Positions 1-6,629 of a DNA stretch of 9,153 nt are shown in pieces (position 1 is the first letter of the stretch; the number at the start of each line of letters is the position of its first letter). Below the pieces are notes generated by a model. That model did not search any database. It was given only the letters and a program-made list of their open reading frames with translations, and was not told the DNA's origin. A program made the position numbers and the translations under genes. The stretch lies in contig DKBG01000006.1 of assembly GCA_002451155.1 (NCBI GenBank), positions 1 to 9,153 of the forward strand, written 5' to 3'. This DNA is from Ignavibacteria bacterium UBA6906 (GTDB lineage: Bacteria; Bacteroidota; Ignavibacteria; UBA10030; UBA6906).

Positions 1-2
1 GC

Positions 3-2051
3 CTCACAACCGCGTCCCCGTACGCCGTTCTTTACCTGGAAAAATCTGGCGATTCTCTTCGCCTCCGACTGAGTGCGCTCCAATCGGTCAACGACGCCCT
101 GACGGTGATCAACGGCGGCCGTATCGTATATCAGAAGAGGGTTGTCCTGAAGCCTCTTGCCCTTCAGGAACTCACGCTTCCGTGGACAGATGAGCTGGCA
201 ACGGCATCAATCCGGCTCGGGGACAAACTCTCCTACGATGCAGACCCCGGGAAGCGGGAGCTCAGCAGGCCTCTGGTGTACAGTCGGCCTCCCGCATCAA
301 CACCGGAGGGTCACTATCTGGCGGGTGAATTTTGCGAAAAGCGCAGGCAGTACGAGGAGGCTCTGAATGAGTATCTCGCCTGCATCCATGAAGAGCCCTA
401 TCATGTTCGCGCGTTGTCTCGCGTTGCAGGCCTCTATGGGCGACGTGGCCAGGCGGCAACGGGGCTTGACTATGCGGCCCGGGCACTGGCTGTGAGCAAG
501 TATGACCCGGCTTCGAACTATTGGTTCGGAGTGCTTTCGAGGCAGTCTGGTCGGCTGGCTGACGCGAAAGAGACGTTCGGGTGGGCTGCCCGCTCTCTGG
601 AATTCAGATCGGCGGCCTATGCCCAGATGGCTGAGATTGCCCTGCAGGAAAGGCAGTTTGGTACGGCGGCCGAGTATGCCCTCACTGCGTTGGACTACAA
701 TAAGTATGACGTGAACGCCTCGCTCGTGCTGGCCGTTGCCCGACGGAAAGAAGGTCGCAGGAGGGATGCTTCAGCCGTGCTCGATGGGCTGCTCGCGTTC
801 GATCCGCTCAATCACCAGGCACGATTTGAGCGCTATCTGTTGGATCCGGGGCCGGCCCGCCTGCGGGAATTCACGGGGATGATCCGAACCGAGTTGCCGC
901 ACGAGACGTATCTCGAGGCGGCGATCTGGTATGCCCGGATCGGGTGCGGAGAAGAGTCACTCAAACTCTTGAGTGTATCCCCCTCGCACCCGATGATCCG
1001 GTTCTGGAGGGCCTACCTCCTCAGGGAGGTCGATCCGGCGATGAGCGCACAGGAAGCAGCGAAGGCGGAGGCAATGTCGCCGGAGCTGGTCTTTCCATTT
1101 CGGGAGGAGAGTATCCCCGTGCTGCAATGGGCGGCCGCGCGCGCCACCTCCTGGAAACCAAAGTACTACGCAGGTCTTATTCTCTGGCACAAGGGGCGGC
1201 TCGACGAGGCGGCTGTGCGGTTCAACGACTGCGGCGATCCAGACGACTGGGTATTCCACACCGCCCGGGCGATGCTCAGGGAGCAGACTGGAGCGGTCGG
1301 TGTGCGTGCCGATTTAGAACGCTCCCGTGACCTCTCACCGGCCTCCTGGAGAAGCTGGCACTACCTCGTGCGCCACCTTCAGAAATCTGGCAGGCAGGAC
1401 GAAGCGCTTCAGCACGCTGAAGAAGCCGCGTCACACTTTCCGGACTCTACAGTGACACGCATGGACCTGGCCCTCTCCCTCTTCCAGGCAGGAAAATTCG
1501 CGCGCTGCCTCTCCGTGCTCGAGTCGATGCACGTGTTGCCCTATGAAGGTTCCTGGGAAGCTCACGACCTGTATGTTCGAGCCAATCTCAACATTGCCTT
1601 TGCACACCTGCACAACAGCGAGTGGAACAGAGCGATCGCCCAGCTGGAAGCGTCGAAGGCGTTTCCCGAGAATCTGGGTACCGGGAAGCCGTATGATCCG
1701 GATTACCGCCTGCAGGACTATCTGATTGCCTACGCATTCGAAAAACTCGGCCGGGCAATAGAAGCCGCGGGAGCGAGAGAGGAGATCCAATCCTATACAG
1801 TGAAGCATGGCGTTGACTGGGGCAGCTACCATTACTTTGGCCTGCGTACGCTCCAGGTGGCGGGCGAGAAAAAGGCCGCCGCAGATCTTCTCAAAAGCTG
1901 GGAAACCCGCAATCCTGACGATCCATTCTGGCTCTGGAATAGGGCGAGGGCGGATGGAAATGTGCAAGGAATGCTGATCATTGAGAACAAAAACAGGATC
2001 GACCCCGGTTTCAGCATTCAGCGTGAAGCGCTTCGCGCGATCGGGGAGTGA
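3..2051 (+). CDS. TPR-repeat protein, C-terminal part, DUF5107-type family (5'-partial)
   Basis: The reading frame is open from base 3, with no stop before 2051, so the true start lies left of the window. The GTG at 105 is in frame but has no reason to be the start. The first ~60 codons look beta-rich and end in a PLALQELTLPW stretch, as expected for the end of a beta-sandwich. From about base 300 the protein becomes alpha-helical with repeated TPR-like units, for example GHYLAGEFCEKRRQYEEAL, ANYW-type FGVLSRQSGRLADAK and later YYAGLILWHKGRLDEAA. Phrases such as DPLNHQARFERYLL are typical of the TPR part of proteins that begin with a DUF5107 domain. Such proteins are often found beside carbohydrate-active genes, and here a glycoside-hydrolase-like gene follows 45 bases downstream. 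TPRs bind other proteins or peptides; no catalytic motif is visible. I am sure of the TPR nature and moderately sure of the DUF5107 link, since that domain itself is outside the window. Whether it is exported cannot be judged. Confidence 0.85.
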   Translation, partial: LTTASPYAVLYLEKSGDSLRLRLSALQSVNDALTVINGGRIVYQKRVVLKPLALQELTLPWTDELATASIRLGDKLSYDADPGKRELSRPLVYSRPPASTPEGHYLAGEFCEKRRQYEEALNEYLACIHEEPYHVRALSRVAGLYGRRGQAATGLDYAARALAVSKYDPASNYWFGVLSRQSGRLADAKETFGWAARSLEFRSAAYAQMAEIALQERQFGTAAEYALTALDYNKYDVNASLVLAVARRKEGRRRDASAVLDGLLAFDPLNHQARFERYLLDPGPARLREFTGMIRTELPHETYLEAAIWYARIGCGEESLKLLSVSPSHPMIRFWRAYLLREVDPAMSAQEAAKAEAMSPELVFPFREESIPVLQWAAARATSWKPKYYAGLILWHKGRLDEAAVRFNDCGDPDDWVFHTARAMLREQTGAVGVRADLERSRDLSPASWRSWHYLVRHLQKSGRQDEALQHAEEAASHFPDSTVTRMDLALSLFQAGKFARCLSVLESMHVLPYEGSWEAHDLYVRANLNIAFAHLHNSEWNRAIAQLEASKAFPENLGTGKPYDPDYRLQDYLIAYAFEKLGRAIEAAGAREEIQSYTVKHGVDWGSYHYFGLRTLQVAGEKKAAADLLKSWETRNPDDPFWLWNRARADGNVQGMLIIENKNRIDPGFSIQREALRAIGE

Positions 2052-2085
2052 GCCGTATCGCGTGTCTCGCCGGGAATCTCCACTC

Positions 2086-2091
2086 AGGGGA
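2086..2091 (+). promoter_or_regulatory. Ribosome binding site of the glycoside-hydrolase-like gene
   Basis: AGGGGA lies five bases before the ATG at 2097. It supports this start, which also gives a complete signal peptide. The 45-base gap after the TPR gene holds no terminator hairpin, so the two genes may share a transcript. Confidence 0.5.
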
Positions 2092-2096
2092 CTCGT

Positions 2097-5000
2097 ATGA
2101 ACAAATCTCGCATTGACGTACTGCAGAGCATCCTGATCGCCGCGCTTGTGCTTCTCCCGCTGGTGGCGGGAGCGCAGCCAATCCCCTATGGCTACGGAGC
2201 CTGGGACGCGGACACGCTCGGGAACCACCGGGTCGTCCTGCGGGTGGATCTGAACTCTGATGCAGTCGTTGCGCATATCCCGTGGCGGAGGCGGGATCGG
2301 CATCCGGAGACGAAACAGGTCCTCGTTGTGGATGCGCGGACGAACGAACGAATTCGGAATGTCTCCCTGCTGACCGTAACTCGCGAGGCTGGCGATCTCA
2401 TTTTCCAGCCGGTTTCCGGACCTGGAGAATACTGGGTGTACTACCTTCCCTATATTGGATCAAAGCGCTCGAACTACCCGAAGATCACCTACGCGAAGCC
2501 TGACACGACCGCGGATACCGCCTGGCTGACCCGGAATGGGGTTTATCCGTCGCTTGACCCCCGCTGGACCATGCCATCGGCGCCTCATGCCACTGTCCTG
2601 CAATTCCAGGCAATAGACACCCTCAACAGCTTCTGGCCAATGGAAGTCATTGCGACAGCTGCGGAGACCGAAAACCTGGTGCGGGCTCACCCGCTGGCCA
2701 GCTATCTGGTCTTCCCGGAGGACCGTTCCCGCTCAATCCGGATGACGGACGATATCCCCATGTGTTGGGCTGAAAGAGGAGCGGGAGGGAAATTTTCAGG
2801 AAGCGCGGAGAGGGGGGAATTCTATGCGTTCCAGCTCGGAGTTTTTGCGGCCCGCGGCCCGGCCCGCGACGTGCGTATTGAATTCGGCGACCTCCGCCTT
2901 CAGGGCGGTGACCCTGTCATCCGGTCTGAGGCATTCCGTTGCTTCAATCTGGGAGGGGTGGACAATGCGGGGAAGGATTTTGTCAGATCCGTCTCGGTTG
3001 ATTCTGGCAAAGTCCAGGCCTTCTGGTGCGGCGTGCAGATTCCGGCAGACGCCACCCCGGGAATCTACGGCGGCCAGCTCACCGTTCTGTGCGGCGGCGG
3101 AGAGCCAACGCAGATTTCCCTGGCCATCACCGTTTCGAACAGGACCGTTACCACAGCAGGTGACGATGAACCGGACCGTCTTTCGAGGCTCCGGTGGCTC
3201 GATTCCCGCCTCGCATTCGACGACGAGCCGGTGCCACCCTTTCCGCCGCTCAGGGTTACGGGCCGGATGATTCACGCGCTCGGCCGGGCGGTGCGAATCG
3301 GCCAGACTGGCTTTCCCGATTCGATCATTTCATACTTCGCTGAGGACATGACCCGTCTCTCTCAGGACGGTCACGCGCTCCTGACCGGACCGGTCGCAGT
3401 AACAGTTCACTCCTCGGGCGACTCCCCCGTGGCTCTGCAGCACACAGCGCCCTCGTTCACGAAGCGTTCCGGTGGCGCGGTGGCGTGGAAATCCCAAGGG
3501 AAGGCGGAGAACATCGTGATGGACGTTGAGGGGGAGATGGAATTTGACGGGACGATGGAATTCACCGTTGTGCTCAGGTCATCTTCCTCCCTCTCCCTTC
3601 AGGATGTCCGTCTCACACTGCCGATTGACATCAGGGTCGCGCAGTATATGCTCGGCCTCGGCAGGAAGGGAGGCGGGCGTCCCGGCTCTCTTGACTGGAC
3701 CTGGGACGTGTCAAAGAATCAGGACGGCGCGTGGCTCGGTACCGTCAACGCCGGCCTTCAGTTCAGTCTTCGGGACAACCGCTACAGCCGGCCCTTAAAC
3801 ACGAACTTCTATACTCTCAAACCGCTCGTCATGCCCGCTTCCTGGTACAACGACGGAAAGGGCGGCGTCAGGTTCAGGGAGAAGGACGGGTCGCTCGTCG
3901 TGACCTGCTTCAGCGGCCCGCGGCGCATGCAGCGGGGTGACACACTCTGGTACAATTTCCGTCTTGTGGTCACGCCCTTCCGGACCATCGACACCGATTC
4001 CCAGTGGAGGACACGGTATTACCACCGGTACCGGCCTGTCGACGAGATCGCGGCGACGGGGGCAAACGTGATTAACGTTCATCACGCGACCCCCATCAAT
4101 CCCTACATCAATTATCCTTTCTTCAGGCCAATCGCGATGAAGGCATATGCGGACTCGGCGCACCGGATCGGCATGAAGATGAAGATTTACTACACGGTGA
4201 GGGAGCTCACCAACCGCGCGCCGGAGCTCTTTGCCCTCCGCAGCCTCGGGCACGAGATCTTTGCGCCCGGTTCCGGAGGAGGGTTCTCCTGGCTGCAGGA
4301 GCACCTCGGTGGTGACTACATTGCCGCCTGGTTTGTCCCCGAGCTCAAGGATGCGGCGATCATCAACAGCGGTGTCTCCCGCTGGCACAACTTTTACGTC
4401 GAAGGTGTGAATTGGCTCGCGAAGAATGCCGGAATAGACGGGCTGTATATCGACGATGTGGCGTTTGACCGCCTGACGATGAAGAGAATTCGTAAAGTGC
4501 TGATGCAGGCCAATCCCGGTGCCCTGATAGACCTCCATTCAGCGAATCAATTCAATGTCCGCGACGGCTTCGTGAACAGCGCCTACCTCTATCTCGAGCA
4601 CTTCCCATACATTGACCGGCTCTGGTTCGGGGAGTATTTCGACTACGATTCTCCTCCGGACTACTGGCTCACGGAAGTGTCAGGTATCCCGTTCGGCGTG
4701 ATGGGAGAAATGCTCGAAAAGGGAGGGAACCCCTGGCGGGGGATGATTTACGGGATGACGAGCCGCCTTCCCTGGGCAGGAGATCCGAGGCCGATCTGGA
4801 AGGTCTGGGACGAGTTCGGCATGGAAGGGAGCAGAATGATAGGGTACTGGGTGGAAAAGAATCCTGTGCGCACCGATCAGGATAGTGTCCTTGCTACGCT
4901 CTACGTGAAAAAGGGTTCCGCGCTCCTGGCCCTGGCGAGCTGGGCGTCAGCACGGCGTGATGTCAGGTTGCTGATCGATTGGACATCACTGGGGATCGAT

Positions 5001-5129
5001 CCCCGAACGGCGGCAATCACTGCGCCCGAAGTTGAGAATTTCCAGCCGGGAAGGGAGTTTGCCCTGGACGAGCCAGTTCCCGTTGAGCCGGGGAGGGGAT
5101 GGATGCTGCTGATCCGGAGAGGGGAGTAA
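2097..5129 (+). CDS. Secreted glycoside-hydrolase-like protein (GH123/DUF4091-related, large multidomain)
   Basis: The product is 1,010 residues. Residues 1-26 form a Sec signal peptide: a basic start, a hydrophobic run ILIAALVLLPLVAGA, and a likely AGA|Q cleavage site. Residues ~27-235 are beta-rich. At ~240-345 comes a beta-sandwich with GEFYAFQLGVF (from 240) and PGIYGG (321-326), the pattern seen in N-terminal domains of GH123/DUF4091-type proteins. Residues ~345-640 are further beta structure. A TIM-barrel-like region spans ~640-920. It has GIDGLYIDDVAFDR at 779-792, where acidic residues D786 and D787 follow a predicted strand, then D812-L-H-S-A-N, LEHFPY with E834, and GEYFDYD with E846. 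A small beta domain (~925-1010) ends the chain, as in many glycosidases. By inference it hydrolyses a glycan outside the cytoplasm; the substrate is unknown and the catalytic residues are my guess. GH123 is known for an Asp-Glu pair with substrate-assisted catalysis on N-acetylgalactosaminides, whereas here the pair is Asp-Asp, so that activity should not be assumed. The upstream TPR gene is a likely partner. Confidence 0.8.
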   Translation: MNKSRIDVLQSILIAALVLLPLVAGAQPIPYGYGAWDADTLGNHRVVLRVDLNSDAVVAHIPWRRRDRHPETKQVLVVDARTNERIRNVSLLTVTREAGDLIFQPVSGPGEYWVYYLPYIGSKRSNYPKITYAKPDTTADTAWLTRNGVYPSLDPRWTMPSAPHATVLQFQAIDTLNSFWPMEVIATAAETENLVRAHPLASYLVFPEDRSRSIRMTDDIPMCWAERGAGGKFSGSAERGEFYAFQLGVFAARGPARDVRIEFGDLRLQGGDPVIRSEAFRCFNLGGVDNAGKDFVRSVSVDSGKVQAFWCGVQIPADATPGIYGGQLTVLCGGGEPTQISLAITVSNRTVTTAGDDEPDRLSRLRWLDSRLAFDDEPVPPFPPLRVTGRMIHALGRAVRIGQTGFPDSIISYFAEDMTRLSQDGHALLTGPVAVTVHSSGDSPVALQHTAPSFTKRSGGAVAWKSQGKAENIVMDVEGEMEFDGTMEFTVVLRSSSSLSLQDVRLTLPIDIRVAQYMLGLGRKGGGRPGSLDWTWDVSKNQDGAWLGTVNAGLQFSLRDNRYSRPLNTNFYTLKPLVMPASWYNDGKGGVRFREKDGSLVVTCFSGPRRMQRGDTLWYNFRLVVTPFRTIDTDSQWRTRYYHRYRPVDEIAATGANVINVHHATPINPYINYPFFRPIAMKAYADSAHRIGMKMKIYYTVRELTNRAPELFALRSLGHEIFAPGSGGGFSWLQEHLGGDYIAAWFVPELKDAAIINSGVSRWHNFYVEGVNWLAKNAGIDGLYIDDVAFDRLTMKRIRKVLMQANPGALIDLHSANQFNVRDGFVNSAYLYLEHFPYIDRLWFGEYFDYDSPPDYWLTEVSGIPFGVMGEMLEKGGNPWRGMIYGMTSRLPWAGDPRPIWKVWDEFGMEGSRMIGYWVEKNPVRTDQDSVLATLYVKKGSALLALASWASARRDVRLLIDWTSLGIDPRTAAITAPEVENFQPGREFALDEPVPVEPGRGWMLLIRRGE

Positions 5130-5231
5130 CGTGTTCGCGGGTGGGATGCTGCAATTCGTGACGACGCGAACAATGGGGGGACGGGTGTACGGGAAACGAA
5201 GAGTGTGAACAGACCAACTACCGGAGGTTGT
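5130..5231. other. Intergenic gap with one inverted repeat
   Basis: This gap of about 100 bases separates the glycoside-hydrolase-like and amidohydrolase genes. It holds an exact 8-base inverted repeat, TGTTCGCG (5132-5139) and CGCGAACA (5165-5172), with 25 bases between the arms and no T-run after it. It is not a convincing terminator, and I could not assign a promoter. The gap ends with the amidohydrolase ribosome binding site. Confidence 0.4.
5223..5227 (+). promoter_or_regulatory. Ribosome binding site deciding the amidohydrolase start
   Basis: A strong GGAGG lies four bases before the ATG at 5232. It favours that start over an in-frame GTG at 5205, which would place nine polar residues ahead of the signal peptide. 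Confidence 0.75.
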
Positions 5232-6527
5232 ATGCGATATTGGAGCGTTTTCTTCTTGTTTCTGCTTCTGGAGACAGGTTTGGCCGTCGGTCAGACCACG
5301 GCAATTAAATGTGGAAGACTGATCGATGGCATCTCCGACGCCCCGGCGGAAGGGGTGACGATCCTGATTGAGCAGAACAAGGTCACGCAGGTGGGGAGGA
5401 ATCTGACGATTCCTTCAGGGGCGAAGATTATTGATCTCACGAATTCCACCGTTCTGCCCGGTCTCATCGACGCGCACACGCACATTCTGCTCCAGGGCGA
5501 CATTACGGAGGAAGACTACGCGGAACAGATCCTGAAGGAGTCGATTCCGTACCGGACGCTGCGCGCTGCGGCGGCATGCCGGATCGCGCTCCTCAACGGG
5601 TTCACCACGCTCCGTGACCTTGAATCGGAGGGTGCGATGTACGCTGATGTTGACGTCAAAAAGGCGATCAACAACGGCGTCATTGAAGGCCCCCGTTTGT
5701 TCGTTGCCACCCGTTCGATCAGCACAACCGGACGGTACTTGCTCCGCAATAGCGCGTATGCCTGGGAGCTGCACATGCCGAAGGGGGTTCAGGAGATCAC
5801 GGGTGCAGACGAGGCACGAAGGGCGGTCCGCGAACAGGTGTCGTACGGTGCGGACTGGGTCAAGGTGTATGCCGATGGGGGCTATTATCGGACTCCCGAC
5901 GGGAAATTCCACAGCACCCCCAATTTCACGACGGAAGAACTAAATGCGATCGGTGACCAGACGCGGACCCTGCGGCGCAAGCTCTCCGCACATGCTGTCA
6001 CGCCGGACGGCGTACTGCCGGCCATCAGGGCCGGTGCGGCGTCCATCGAACATGGGTTCGCGCTCGATGATGAGTGCATTGCCCTTATGGTCGCCAAAGG
6101 CGTCTATTGGTGTCCGACGATCTATGTGAATGTGTGGGTGGCGGAGGGGAGAGCAGCGCAGGGTAATCCGATGAATCAGGTCTTCAATGAAACGCTTCCG
6201 ACGGTGTTTGCCAAAGCGTTGAAGGCGGGGGTGAAGATCGCGTTCGGGACGGACGCCGGAGGTTTTGCATGGACTGAAAACGAGGCGAAAGAATTCGCCT
6301 TTATGGTTCGTTGGGGAATGACACCCATGCAGGCGATCAAGTCTGCGACGGGAGTTGCGGCTGAGCTACTGGATATGCAGGGAAAGATCGGTGTGATCGC
6401 GCCGGGGGCCTTCGCAGATGTGATTGCCGTGCGCGAGGATCCGCTGCAGGATATTAGCGCGCTTGAGCGGGTCGGATTTGTGATGAAGGATGGCCGAGTA
6501 TATAGGAACGAGATGGCAGAGAAGTAA
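5232..6527 (+). CDS. Exported metal-dependent amidohydrolase (imidazolonepropionase/prolidase-like)
   Basis: The product is 431 residues from the ATG at 5232, chosen for its GGAGG site. Residues 1-20 are a signal peptide (RYWSVFFLFLLLETGLAVG, likely cut before QTT), so the enzyme acts in the periplasm or outside. The short beta-domain motif CGRLIDG is followed by VLPGLIDAHTH, which gives metal ligands H82 and H84. K211 in WVKVYADGG is placed as the carboxylated bridging lysine; H254 (SAHAV), H274 (SIEHG) and D341 (FGTDAGG) complete the usual binuclear site. The C-terminal half ends with the standard MTPMQAIKSAT and GAFADVIAV segments of the superfamily. All expected ligands are present and the length is normal, so the enzyme should be active. 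Exported relatives of this branch cleave Xaa-Pro or Xaa-Arg dipeptides and similar acylated amino acids; the exact substrate cannot be read from sequence. The M1 peptidase gene downstream fits a role in peptide turnover. It does not look like the cytoplasmic histidine-pathway imidazolonepropionase, because of the signal peptide and the lack of hut neighbours. Confidence 0.9.
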   Translation: MRYWSVFFLFLLLETGLAVGQTTAIKCGRLIDGISDAPAEGVTILIEQNKVTQVGRNLTIPSGAKIIDLTNSTVLPGLIDAHTHILLQGDITEEDYAEQILKESIPYRTLRAAAACRIALLNGFTTLRDLESEGAMYADVDVKKAINNGVIEGPRLFVATRSISTTGRYLLRNSAYAWELHMPKGVQEITGADEARRAVREQVSYGADWVKVYADGGYYRTPDGKFHSTPNFTTEELNAIGDQTRTLRRKLSAHAVTPDGVLPAIRAGAASIEHGFALDDECIALMVAKGVYWCPTIYVNVWVAEGRAAQGNPMNQVFNETLPTVFAKALKAGVKIAFGTDAGGFAWTENEAKEFAFMVRWGMTPMQAIKSATGVAAELLDMQGKIGVIAPGAFADVIAVREDPLQDISALERVGFVMKDGRVYRNEMAEK

Positions 6528-6629
6528 CCTCCACCAGAAGATATCAGATATCTGAAATCAGATACGAAGTATCGTCGATATTCAATCGAATTTTCTCCTT
6601 AGCGGATAGCTGATAGTTGACATCACGCA
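6528..6629. repeat. AT-rich gap with degenerate heptamer repeats and overlapping dyads
   Basis: This gap of about 100 bases is clearly more AT-rich than the flanking genes. From 6540 to 6567 it reads as four 7-base units: GATATCA, GATATCT, GAAATCA, GATACGA. Within it are a perfect 12-base palindrome, TCAGATATCTGA (6544-6555), an inverted pair TATCTGA/TCAGATA (6549-6555 and 6558-6564), a small hairpin GATAC-gaa-GTATC (6561-6573), and TCGAT/ATCGA (6575-6579 and 6585-6589) just before ATTTT. Near the M1 gene three more related heptamers follow: GCGGATA, GCTGATA, GTTGACA (6602-6622). The segments 6540-6555 and 6602-6617 are partly complementary, about 11 of 16 positions. It may be a degenerate tandem repeat, an operator or an RNA hairpin between the two genes; I cannot tell which. 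Confidence 0.5.

Noticed and set aside
105..107. GTG at 105 as the true start of the TPR protein
   Set aside because: The frame is open to the left edge and the codons before it continue the same beta-rich domain.
1431..2303. Long minus-strand open frame (290 codons) across the end of the TPR gene and start of the next
   Set aside because: It is antisense to two well-supported genes, its translation is rich in Arg, Pro and His without recognisable domains, and GC-rich coding DNA commonly leaves such open antisense frames.
3795..4538. Minus-strand open frame (247 codons) inside the glycoside-hydrolase-like gene
   Set aside because: It lies antisense to the conserved barrel region, and the composition is that of a codon shadow with no motif.
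5205..5231. GTG at 5205 as the amidohydrolase start
   Set aside because: It would add nine polar residues before the signal peptide and bypass the GGAGG at 5223-5227.
6617..6622. TTGACA, a perfect match to a sigma-70 -35 box
   Set aside because: No acceptable -10 box lies 16-18 bases downstream, and transcription would start inside the signal peptide coding region. It is better read as part of the heptamer block.
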